Assembly: GCF_023953965.1 (NCBI RefSeq)
Contig: NZ_JAMLIX010000002.1
Span: 620,001 to 684,000 of the forward strand
Reading direction: 5' to 3'
Source: Bosea sp. (in: a-proteobacteria)
GTDB taxonomy: Bacteria; Pseudomonadota; Alphaproteobacteria; Rhizobiales; Beijerinckiaceae
DNA: 64,000 nucleotides
The notes beneath the pieces are model-generated. The model saw only the letters and a list, made by a program, of their open reading frames with translations, ran no database searches and was not told the DNA's origin. This document shows, piece by piece, positions 33,541-40,646 of the stretch (its first letter is position 1; each line of letters starts with the position of its first letter). A program made the position numbers and the translations under genes.

Positions 33541-33596
33541 ATTGGTATTGCTACCGGTGTCAATATCAACCAATATGGTTTAAACCGATCGAGGAA
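33541..33596. promoter_or_regulatory. Promoter/operator region between the aldehyde dehydrogenase and GntR genes
   Basis: A plus-strand promoter is suggested by TTGCTA (33548-33553), 17 bases, CAATAT (33571-33576). Immediately after it is the perfect palindrome GGTTTAAACC (33577-33586). A second symmetry lies at 33547-33564: ATTG, two bases, ACCGGT, two bases, CAAT, flanked by ATTGGT and ACCAAT. The Shine-Dalgarno GAGGAA is 33591-33596, four bases before GTG 33600. Confidence 0.55.
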
Positions 33597-33599
33597 ATT

Positions 33600-34277
33600 G
33601 TGACGAACAAGCTCTGGGCCTACATCGAGAGTGAGCGACTGACACCGGGCGATCGGCTCATGGCCGAACGCGATCTTGCCGCGCATCTTTCACTGCCGCG
33701 GACAGCGCTGCGGCGTATGCTGGCGGAGCTTGAAGGTGCCGGCATGATCGTCCGCGAGATCGGGCGGGGCACCTTCATCGCCGGCTCGGCCGGCCCGCCG
33801 CGCCTGGGCGGCCGGCGGCAGGGCCCGCCCGCGCAATCCCTGGACTGGCTCGCGAATACGAACCCGACGGAGGTTTTCGAGACCCGCCTGACGATCGAGC
33901 CGCAACTGGCGCATATGGCGGCGCAGCGCGCGACGCCCGAGCATATGCGGGAGATGAGCGAGGCGATCGAGCGTGGCCGGCGGGCGCAGTCTCTCGGCGA
34001 ATTCGAGCATTGGGATTCGAAGTTTCACAGCGTGGTCGCCAAGGCGGCGCGCAATGAGTTGATGCTTGCCGTCTATGAGCTGATCAGCTCGGTCCGCGCG
34101 GGCAATCTCTGGGGCAAGCTGAAGGAGCAGAGCCTCACGCCGCAGCGGATGGAAGGTTACGTGGCTGACCACGAGGTGATCACGACGGCGATCCGTGATC
34201 GCGATCACCAGAGGGCGGAAGAGGCGATGACGTCGCATATCTTCAAGGCAAGAAACAACATGTTCAATCTGGACTGA
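33600..34277 (+). CDS. FadR/GntR-family transcriptional regulator (FCD domain)
   Basis: A 225-residue regulator. The winged HTH spans ~5-65: VTNKLWAYIESERLTPGDRLMAERDLAAHLSLPRTALRRMLAELEGAGMIVREIGRGTFI. The FCD ligand-binding domain follows from ~85, with EVFETRLTIEPQLAHMAAQ, HWDSKFHSVVAKAA and a final His-rich region (DHEVITTAIRDRDHQRAEEAMTSH) that usually binds a metal and organic acid. GTG 33600 was chosen because GAGGAA precedes it and no ATG is available. It is divergent from the aldehyde dehydrogenase operon and likely represses it, itself and livK. Confidence 0.9.
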   Translation: MTNKLWAYIESERLTPGDRLMAERDLAAHLSLPRTALRRMLAELEGAGMIVREIGRGTFIAGSAGPPRLGGRRQGPPAQSLDWLANTNPTEVFETRLTIEPQLAHMAAQRATPEHMREMSEAIERGRRAQSLGEFEHWDSKFHSVVAKAARNELMLAVYELISSVRAGNLWGKLKEQSLTPQRMEGYVADHEVITTAIRDRDHQRAEEAMTSHIFKARNNMFNLD

Positions 34278-34308
34278 AGCGGCAACCCACGGCGGTGGCC
34301 CGTCCCCA

Positions 34309-34342
34309 TGAATTTGACTTTTGCGCGCAATGGTCATGAATT
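34309..34342 (+). promoter_or_regulatory. Operator dyad (site 3) overlapping a predicted promoter of the DapA-like gene
   Basis: The core halves are TTGACTTTTGC (34314-34324) and GCAATGGTCAT (34327-34337), two bases apart. These differ from site 1 at 5 of 24 positions. A promoter reading TTGACT (34314-34319), 17 bases, TGAATT (34337-34342) coincides with it. The octamer CATGAATT is also directly repeated (34307 and 34335). Confidence 0.5.
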
Positions 34343-34391
34343 AGGAGGCGGTTTGCGCATCCTGCCCGGGTCCGTCCCGGGGGCGCGGACG

Positions 34392-34434
34392 GTCGAAAGC
34401 CCGGCCTCCAGGCTGCGGGACCCGGGCTTTCGAC
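34392..34434. repeat. 13-bp perfect stem-loop before the DapA-like gene
   Basis: GTCGAAAGCCCGG (34392-34404) pairs perfectly with CCGGGCTTTCGAC (34422-34434) around a 17-base loop, 46 bases before the ATG at 34481. There is no T-run, so it may be a repeat element or a structured 5' leader rather than a terminator. Confidence 0.6.
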
Positions 34435-34480
34435 GAAGGATCACCCCTTTTTCTCCCCCGACGCTGAGAGACGCTTTCGA

Positions 34481-35398
34481 ATGACCGAACCTTACAAGGG
34501 CATCCTGCCGATCGCGCCGACGATCTTCCACGAGAACGGCGACCTCGATAGCGAGGGCAACAGGCGCGTCATGGACCTGATGGTCGATCAAGGCGTCGAC
34601 GGCATCTGCATCCTCGCCAATTTCTCGGAGCAGTTCCTGCTCACCGACGACGAGCGCGATGAGGTCATGCGGCTTTCGCTGGAGCAGGTCGCGGGCCGCG
34701 TGCCCGTGATCGTCACCACCTCGCATTTCTCGACGCGTGTCGCCGCCGCCCGCGCCAAGGCCGCGGCTGCTGCCGGCGCTAAGATGCTGATGATGATGCC
34801 GCCCTATCACGGCGCGCTGCTCAAGGCCGACGAGCAGGGCATGATCGAGCATTTCAAGGCGGTGGCCGACGCCTGCGGTCTCCCGATCATCCTGCAGGAC
34901 GCGCCGCTTTCGGGCGTGACCATGACCGTGCCCTTCATGATCCGGCTGGGCAAGGAGGTCCCGCTCGTCCGCTATTTCAAGATCGAGATGCCCGGCACCG
35001 CGAACAAGCTGCGCGCGCTGATCGAGGCTGGCGGCGATGCGGTCGTCGGCCCCTTCGATGGCGAGGAGGCGATCACCTTGATGGCCGATCTCGATGCCGG
35101 CGCCACCGGCACGATGACCTCGGCGATGATCCCCGATCTGATCAAGCCGATCCTCGCCGCCCATGCCGCCGGCGATCGCAGGCAGGCGATGGCGCTCTAT
35201 GCCCGCGTCCTGCCGATCATCAATTACGAGAACCGCCAATGCGGCCTGCGCTCGGCCAAGGCGGTGATGAAGGAAGGCGGGGTCATCAGGTCGGAGGCCG
35301 TGCGCCATCCGCTGGCGCCGCTGCATCCGAAGACGCGCGAAGGGCTGATCGAACTCGCCCGCGAGCTCGATCCGCTGGCGCTGCGCTGGGGCCGCTAG
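34481..35398 (+). CDS. Dihydrodipicolinate synthase/N-acetylneuraminate lyase (DapA) family protein, atypical
   Basis: A 305-residue TIM-barrel class I aldolase-family protein. The Schiff-base Lys is in VRYFKIEMPG. The DHDPS phosphate-loop GTTGE is replaced by LANFSEQF and the catalytic Tyr motif YNVPxR by LQDAPLSG. It is therefore unlikely to be dihydrodipicolinate synthase; a dehydratase or aldolase acting on a 2-keto acid is more probable. It has its own promoter/operator and a stem-loop upstream, and its stop codon lies within a repeat 18-mer shared with 21657-21674. Confidence 0.82.
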   Translation: MTEPYKGILPIAPTIFHENGDLDSEGNRRVMDLMVDQGVDGICILANFSEQFLLTDDERDEVMRLSLEQVAGRVPVIVTTSHFSTRVAAARAKAAAAAGAKMLMMMPPYHGALLKADEQGMIEHFKAVADACGLPIILQDAPLSGVTMTVPFMIRLGKEVPLVRYFKIEMPGTANKLRALIEAGGDAVVGPFDGEEAITLMADLDAGATGTMTSAMIPDLIKPILAAHAAGDRRQAMALYARVLPIINYENRQCGLRSAKAVMKEGGVIRSEAVRHPLAPLHPKTREGLIELARELDPLALRWGR

Positions 35399-35413
35399 AT
35401 CATCGCGCGTCCT
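35396..35413. repeat. Second copy of the stop-codon-containing 18-mer
   Basis: TAGATCATCGCGCGTCCT matches 21657-21674 exactly and includes the stop codon of the DapA-like gene. The hairpin continuation is lost here (GCCGGCAAGG follows). Confidence 0.6.
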
Positions 35414-35513
35414 GCCGGCAAGGTCCGGTCACGGCTCGGCCCGGAAAAATGCGGAATTGTTCCGGGCGACCTGATAGGGGAAGGGAATTCTCCCGACCAG
35501 CCGGCAGGAACTC

Positions 35514-36698
35514 ATGCAGATTCTCCCCGATTTCGACGAGCGGATCGATCGCCGCGGCACCCATTCGGCCAAATGGGACAAGATGGAAGCCGTCTATGGC
35601 GTGCCGGCCGGGGATGGCATCGCGATGTGGGTGGCGGATATGGACTTCCGCCCGCCGGCCTGCGTGCAGGCGGCCCTGGATGCGATGACCGCTCACGGCG
35701 TCTACGGCTATTTCGGGGATGAGCGGGCCTATCTCGCGGCGATCCGCTGGTGGATGTCGAACCGGCATGGCTGGGAGGTCTCGCCCGCTTCGATCTTCAC
35801 CACCCACGGCCTGGTGAACGGCACGGCGCTGTGCGTCGAGGCCTATACGAAGCCCGGCGACGGCGTCGTGCTGATGACGCCGGTCTACCATGCCTTCGCG
35901 CGGATCGTCGCCGCCTCGGGGCGCCGGGTCGTCGAATGCCCGCTGGCGCTGGATCAGGGACGCTACGTCCTCGACATCTCCGCCTGGGACGACGCGATGA
36001 CCGGGGCCGAGCGCATGCTCATCCTCTGCTCGCCGCATAATCCGGGCGGGCGGGTCTGGTCGCGGGAGGAGCTCCGCGAAATCGCCGCCTTCTGCCGGCG
36101 CCACGACCTCGTCCTCGTCTCTGACGAGATCCACCACGACCTCGTCATGCCCGGCCGGACGCACACCGTGATGCCGCTCGCGGCGCCCGAGATCGTGGAT
36201 CGCCTCGTCATGATGACGGCGACGACCAAGACCTTCAACATCGCCGGCGCCCATGTCGGCAACGTCATCATCCCCGACGAGCGGCTGCGCGGGCCGTTCC
36301 GCGGGCGCATGGAGGCGCTCGGCATCTCGCCGAACTCCTTCGGCATGGCCATGGCGAGCGCCGCCTACAGCCCTGAGGGCGCCGCCTGGGTCGATGCGCT
36401 CACCCTCTATCTCGACGGCAACCGCCGCCTCTTCGATGCCGGCATCGCGGCCATTCCCGGCCTGCGCTCGATGCCGCTCGAAGCAACCTATCTCGCCTGG
36501 GTGGATTTCTCCGGGACGGGGATGGAACCGGCCGAATTCACCGCGCGCGTCGAGAAGCAGGCGAGGATCGCCGCCAATCACGGCCCGAGCTTCGGCAAGG
36601 GCGGCGAAAGCTTCCTGCGCTTCAATCTGGCGACACCGCGCGCGGTGGTGGCGGAAGCGGTCGAGCGGCTGAAGGGCGCCTTCGCCGACCTGCAATAG
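35514..36698 (+). CDS. PatB/MalY-type PLP-dependent C-S beta-lyase
   Basis: A 394-residue fold-type I aminotransferase-like protein. It opens FDERIDRRGTHSAKWDKMEAVYG, a MalY/PatB hallmark, followed by IAMWVADMDFRPP. The PLP Lys is in TATTKTFNIAGAHVGNVII, with Asp/His in VSDEIHHDLVMPG. Cystathionine beta-lyase or a related carbon-sulfur lyase making pyruvate, ammonia and a thiol is the likely activity. It begins 115 bp after the DapA-like gene, possibly in the same transcript. Confidence 0.9.
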   Translation: MQILPDFDERIDRRGTHSAKWDKMEAVYGVPAGDGIAMWVADMDFRPPACVQAALDAMTAHGVYGYFGDERAYLAAIRWWMSNRHGWEVSPASIFTTHGLVNGTALCVEAYTKPGDGVVLMTPVYHAFARIVAASGRRVVECPLALDQGRYVLDISAWDDAMTGAERMLILCSPHNPGGRVWSREELREIAAFCRRHDLVLVSDEIHHDLVMPGRTHTVMPLAAPEIVDRLVMMTATTKTFNIAGAHVGNVIIPDERLRGPFRGRMEALGISPNSFGMAMASAAYSPEGAAWVDALTLYLDGNRRLFDAGIAAIPGLRSMPLEATYLAWVDFSGTGMEPAEFTARVEKQARIAANHGPSFGKGGESFLRFNLATPRAVVAEAVERLKGAFADLQ

Positions 36699-36700
36699 TC

Positions 36701-36718
36701 GCGTCCGGTTTAGGACGC
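36701..36718. terminator. Small bidirectional hairpin between convergent genes
   Basis: GCGTCC (36701-36706) pairs with GGACGC (36713-36718) around GGTTTA, midway between the ends of the PatB-like gene and the chromate transporter gene. The stem resembles the inner stem of the 21659 hairpin. Confidence 0.5.
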
Positions 36719-36726
36719 ACGGCGGT

Positions 36727-37263
36727 CTAGATCAGCCCCAGGAGGTGCAGGCCGACGAATGAGCCTGCTCCGGCCGCGATCAGCAGCAGCGGGTTGATGG
36801 GCGTCAGCATCAGCAGGGCCGTCGAGGCGATCGCGGTGCCGCGGCCGAGCCAGCCGCTGTCGAGCGACTGGACCAGGACGTAGCTCGCCGCCAGGATCGC
36901 TCCGGCCGCGACCGGCCTCAAACCCCTTTCGAGGGCGCGCAGCAGGCGCGCCCCCTCATAGCGCGACCAGAGATGGGCGACGCCGTAGATCAGGAAGGCC
37001 GTCGGCCCGAAGATGCCGGCGGTGGCCGCGACCGCGCCCCAGAAGCCGGCGATCTGCCAGCCGATCAGGGTCGCGATCAGCGAGCCGGGCCCCGGCGCCA
37101 GCCGCGCGATCGCGAAGGCATCGACGAATTGCGCGGCGTTCATCCACTGATGCACCTCGACGACCTGGCGGTGCATGTCGGCGACGGCGCTCTGGCCGCC
37201 GCCGATGGTCACCAGCGAGAGCGGCAGGAAGACGAGGAGGATGCCGAGGGGCTGGGGCTGCAT
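36727..37263 (-). CDS. Chromate transporter family protein, C-terminal-type half (short CHR)
   Basis: A 178-residue membrane protein with about five or six hydrophobic helices and one CHR domain (TIGGGQSAVADMHRQVVEVHQWMNAAQFVDAFAIARLAPGPGSLIATLIGWQ). Full-length ChrA carries two such domains; here they are separate genes 10 bp apart. The pair should form a heteromeric efflux carrier for chromate or, as for many family members, an unidentified anion. Confidence 0.9.
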   Translation of the reverse strand: MQPQPLGILLVFLPLSLVTIGGGQSAVADMHRQVVEVHQWMNAAQFVDAFAIARLAPGPGSLIATLIGWQIAGFWGAVAATAGIFGPTAFLIYGVAHLWSRYEGARLLRALERGLRPVAAGAILAASYVLVQSLDSGWLGRGTAIASTALLMLTPINPLLLIAAGAGSFVGLHLLGLI

Positions 37264-37273
37264 CGCGTCGTGC

Positions 37274-37831
37274 TCAGCTCTCGCGATAGGCGATGGCGAC
37301 GCTGAGCGAGCCGGCGGCGAGCACGGTCCAGATCAGCGGCCATTTCAGGATCGCCACCGCCACGAAGGTCAAGGCCATGATCGCGAGCGGGAACAGCCGG
37401 CGCGGCACCCGTCGCGCCGCGGTCAGCCCCATCGCCAGCGACAGCCCGATCGCCGCGGCGGCCGCGCCGCCGAGCGCGACATGGCTGAGCTCATAGCCGC
37501 CGAGCGCGGAAAAGAGGCTGCCGATCAGCACGATGAGGAAGGCCGACGGCACGACCATGCCGAGCCAGGAGGCGATCGCGCCCTTGCGCCCGCCGAGCTT
37601 GTAGCCGATCCAGATCGCCATGTTGGTGACGTTGACGCCGGGCAGGGCCTGCGCGATCGACAGCCCGTTGAGAAAATCCTCCTCGCTCATCAGCCGGCGC
37701 CGCTGCACGAATTCCCGCAGGAGCCAGCCGCTCAGGCCGCCGCCGAAGCTGGTCAGCCCGATCCGCGCGAAGATCAGGAAGAGTTGCGGCGCGCTCGGGC
37801 GCTCGGCCAGGATATCCGGCATCGGGTTCAA
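37274..37831 (-). CDS. Chromate transporter family protein, N-terminal-type half (short CHR)
   Basis: A 185-residue membrane protein with one CHR domain: FARIGLTSFGGGLSGWLLREFVQRRRLMSEEDFLNGLSIAQALPGVNVTNMAIWIGY. It is translated first, just before its partner at 36727-37263. The arrangement is the short-chain CHR gene pair. It lies 4 bp after the endonuclease-like gene, so it may share its transcript. Confidence 0.9.
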   Translation of the reverse strand: MNPMPDILAERPSAPQLFLIFARIGLTSFGGGLSGWLLREFVQRRRLMSEEDFLNGLSIAQALPGVNVTNMAIWIGYKLGGRKGAIASWLGMVVPSAFLIVLIGSLFSALGGYELSHVALGGAAAAAIGLSLAMGLTAARRVPRRLFPLAIMALTFVAVAILKWPLIWTVLAAGSLSVAIAYRES

Positions 37832-37835
37832 GCCA

Positions 37836-38891
37836 TCACCGGGGTGGGGCGTCGGGCCGCCGCAGGGTGCGCCGGACGGCGCGCTTCAGCTGGGCGCCGG
37901 CCTTGCGCACGATCTCGCGGTTGCCGGGCCTGGCCCCCTGGCCGCCCTGCGAGGCGGCGGCAAACGGCAGGGGCGGCTCGCCGCCTTGCAGCGCCGGCGC
38001 CGGCGGGGCCGCCAGGCCTGAGTCGACATAGGCCTTGATCGGCAGATGGTCCGAGGCGACGCGCGCGAGCGGCGTGTCGTGGACCGCGACCTCGGAGAGG
38101 ATCTCCGGGCGGTCGGCGATGATCCGGTCGAGCGCCAGGAGCGGCAGCCCGGCCGGGAAGCTCGGCACCGGCATCGGCATGGTGCCGAAGGCCGCATCGA
38201 GCGCGCTCAGCGCCGAGCGGCCGCCGAGGCGCCATTCGTTCAGGTCGCCGACGAGCAGGGTGGGGCGTGCGTCGCGGCTGCGCATCAGCCCGAGGATCAT
38301 GCGTGCCTGCTGCGAGCGCGAGCGCCTGAGCAGCCCCAGATGCGCCGCGACGATCCGAAGCGCCGCGCCGCTTTCCAGGTCGATGTCGACGACGAGCGCG
38401 CCGCGCGGCTCCAGGCCCGGCAGCGAGACCTGGTGGACGTCGCGCACCAGCCCCTGTCGGAACAGCACGACATTGCCGTGCCAGCCATGGGCGGCGGCGT
38501 TGGCGTTCGCGACCGGCACCGGCACGAGGCCGGTCTCCTCCTTCAGCCGCGCGAGGTCGAGCAGGCCCTGGCGGGCGCCGAAGCGCTTGTCGGCCTCCTG
38601 CAGGGCGATCACGTCCGGCGCGATCTCGCGGATCACCTGCGCGATCCGGCCAGGATCGAAGCGGCCATCGACGCCGACGCATTTATGGACGTTGTAGGAA
38701 GCGATGAGCGTGCCGGCGGGGCGCCGCTGCGCGCCGGCCGGCAGGGTGCCGGGGCGGTTCCGGCGCTGGCGCAGCGAGGCGATGATGCTGGCGGGCAGGC
38801 TCTGCTTGTTCTTCTTCTGCATCGTTCCGCCGGCTCGTGCTCCGGAGCTGCCCCGCTCGACGGTGTCGGGAATCGGGTTGGTCCGGCTCAT
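37836..38891 (-). CDS. Endonuclease/exonuclease/phosphatase (EEP) family protein
   Basis: A 351-residue protein with a DNase-I-like fold: SYNVHKCVGVDGRFDPGRIAQVIREIAPDVIALQEAD (metal Glu), AAHLGLLRRSRSQQ, LLVGDLNEWRLGG and SDHLPIKA (catalytic Asp-His). There is a basic C-terminal tail (KAGAQLKRAVRRTLRR). ATG 38891 overlaps the stop of the cardiolipin synthase gene (ATGA). In E. coli a homologue, YbhP, is encoded beside cardiolipin synthase ClsB, so phospholipid-related hydrolysis is a reasonable inference. Confidence 0.88.
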   Translation of the reverse strand: MSRTNPIPDTVERGSSGARAGGTMQKKNKQSLPASIIASLRQRRNRPGTLPAGAQRRPAGTLIASYNVHKCVGVDGRFDPGRIAQVIREIAPDVIALQEADKRFGARQGLLDLARLKEETGLVPVPVANANAAAHGWHGNVVLFRQGLVRDVHQVSLPGLEPRGALVVDIDLESGAALRIVAAHLGLLRRSRSQQARMILGLMRSRDARPTLLVGDLNEWRLGGRSALSALDAAFGTMPMPVPSFPAGLPLLALDRIIADRPEILSEVAVHDTPLARVASDHLPIKAYVDSGLAAPPAPALQGGEPPLPFAAASQGGQGARPGNREIVRKAGAQLKRAVRRTLRRPDAPPR

Positions 38892-40333
38892 AGATAGGGT
38901 GAGCCGAGCCAGATCAGCCTGTCGACCAGACGCATGACATAGGGCCGGGCGCAAAGCCCGACAAGCGTGACCGGGGTCGCGCTTGCCATCACCGCCTCGA
39001 TCCGGCGCTCGATCGCCTCGGCGAAGCCGTGGTCGAGGATCTCGAGATCGATCTCGAAGTTCAGCCTGAGCGAGCGCGGATCGAGATTGGAGGAGCCGAC
39101 ATAGGCCCAGCTCCCGTCGATGGCCAGCAGCTTGGAATGGTCGAAGGCGCCGGTGGAGCGCCAGATCCGGCAGTAGTTCTTCAGGATCTGGTCGAATTGC
39201 GCGGTCATCGCCCGGTCGACCAGCACGAGGTTGTTGACCGAGGGCACGACGATGTCGATGTCGACGCCGCGGCGCGCGGCGGTGACGAGCGCGCTGATCA
39301 GCTCCTGGTCGGGCAGGAAATAGGGCGACATGATCCTGACCGAATGGCGCGCCACCGACAAAGCCCCCGTCAGCAGCTTGTGATTGGTCTCCAGATAGGA
39401 ATCCGGCCCCGAGGGCACCGCGCGCGCCAGCACCGCCATGCCGCCCGCCGCCGGGGGCGGAATCTTCCAGACCGGGCCGGTGAGCGATTCACCGGTGGCG
39501 AAGCACCAGTCCTCGGCCGCGACGGCGAAGAGATCGGCCACCACCGGCCCCTCGATGCGGAAATGCGTGTCATGGGCGAAGGCGTCGCCGGCGAATTCGC
39601 GGGTGAACCCCTGGCGGATGTTCATGCCGCCCATGAAGCCGATCGTGCCGTCGACGACGATGATCTTCCGGTGCGTCCTGAGATTGGCATAGGGCAGCCT
39701 CAGGCCCATGATGATGTTGCCGTTGAAGACGTCGACCGCGATCCCGCCCTCGCGCAGATGCCCGGCGATGCTCGGCACCGAATAGCGCGCGCCGACCGCA
39801 TCGATCAGCACCCTGACCGCGACGCCGCGCCGCCCGGCCTCTATCAGCGCGTCGGCGATGCGCAGGCCGATCGGATCGCGGTCGAAGATGTAGCTTTCCA
39901 GGATGATGCTGCGCTCAGCCGCCGCGATCGCCTCGAGCATCGCGCCATAGGCCGCATCGCCCGTCTCCAGCGTCTCGATGCGGTTGCCGGTGGTCAGCGG
40001 GTGGCGGGCGACGCGGTCGCCGAGCGTCTTGAGCGCGAGGAAGCGCCGGCCGAAATGCGTCGCCAGCGCCCCGTCCTCGACATGGAAATCGGCCGCCGCC
40101 ATGCCGTGGCCGGGGCGCTGGGCGAGCAGCGAGGCGCGCCGGATGCGGTTGATCCCGACGATGGCGTAGAGCAGCGGCCCGACGATGGGCGAGAGGATGA
40201 TGACGCCGACCCAGCCGATGGCGGCGCGCACCTCGTCCTTCGTCATCACCGCATGCGCCCCGGCGATGCTCGCCATCACGACCGAGATGACGGCGAGGAT
40301 ATGCGGCCAGTAGGTCGAGAGAATCTCCCACAT
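38888..40333 (-). CDS. cls: Cardiolipin synthase (phospholipase D superfamily)
   Basis: A 481-residue inner-membrane enzyme. Two N-terminal helices (~residues 7-25 and 38-58) precede two PLD catalytic motifs: THRKIIVVDGTIGFMGGMN and FDHSKLLAIDGSWAYVGSSNLD, both complete HxKxxxxD. It condenses phosphatidylglycerol molecules (ClsA-type) into cardiolipin. ATG 40333 is preferred to a TTG at 40369. Coupled by a 4-base overlap to the EEP gene downstream. Confidence 0.92.
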   Translation of the reverse strand: MWEILSTYWPHILAVISVVMASIAGAHAVMTKDEVRAAIGWVGVIILSPIVGPLLYAIVGINRIRRASLLAQRPGHGMAAADFHVEDGALATHFGRRFLALKTLGDRVARHPLTTGNRIETLETGDAAYGAMLEAIAAAERSIILESYIFDRDPIGLRIADALIEAGRRGVAVRVLIDAVGARYSVPSIAGHLREGGIAVDVFNGNIIMGLRLPYANLRTHRKIIVVDGTIGFMGGMNIRQGFTREFAGDAFAHDTHFRIEGPVVADLFAVAAEDWCFATGESLTGPVWKIPPPAAGGMAVLARAVPSGPDSYLETNHKLLTGALSVARHSVRIMSPYFLPDQELISALVTAARRGVDIDIVVPSVNNLVLVDRAMTAQFDQILKNYCRIWRSTGAFDHSKLLAIDGSWAYVGSSNLDPRSLRLNFEIDLEILDHGFAEAIERRIEAVMASATPVTLVGLCARPYVMRLVDRLIWLGSPYL

Positions 40334-40404
40334 TCCAACGAGGCTAGGACGAATCCGGTGCGATGACAAAGACTTGCGTCGTTGCGCTCGATCCGAACCA
40401 CCGC

Positions 40405-40535
40405 TGTCATTCCGGGGCGTGCCTTAAGGCGCGAACCCGGAACCCACGACCGGGTGAGATTTCTCATGCCCGGTTGAGAGCCGCCCGCCCGGTCGTGGGT
40501 TCCGGGTTCTTCGCTACGCGAAGCCCGGAATGACA
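40405..40535. repeat. 131-bp nested palindromic repeat
   Basis: Outer arms TGTCATTCCGGG (40405-40416) and CCCGGAATGACA (40524-40535) enclose a perfect 22-bp inner inverted repeat (40433-40454 against 40488-40509). It fills most of the 313-bp gap between divergent cls and imuA. A shortened relative lies at 52666. Confidence 0.85.
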
Positions 40536-40616
40536 ACGGTATGGCAAGCGTCCATCGCCTGGAGGAGGCGCCCGCGAGACTTGGACTCGCCTTCCGGCAA
40601 AAGGTGTTCTATAAGA

Positions 40617-40631
40617 GAACAAAGAGAGAAC
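40617..40631 (+). promoter_or_regulatory. LexA (SOS) box of the imuA-imuB-dnaE2 operon
   Basis: GAAC (40617-40620), seven bases, GAAC (40628-40631): the exact alphaproteobacterial LexA direct repeat, 15 bases before the imuA ATG. A GTTC at 40606-40609 precedes it by seven bases. Confidence 0.88.
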
Positions 40632-40646
40632 AATCGCCTTGCCTCC

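Noticed and set aside
7463..36698. Integrative element with a tRNA-Glu attachment site
   Set aside because: A tRNA gene abuts the accessory region, but no integrase, transposase or second copy of the tRNA 3' end was seen, and base composition looks similar to the flanks.
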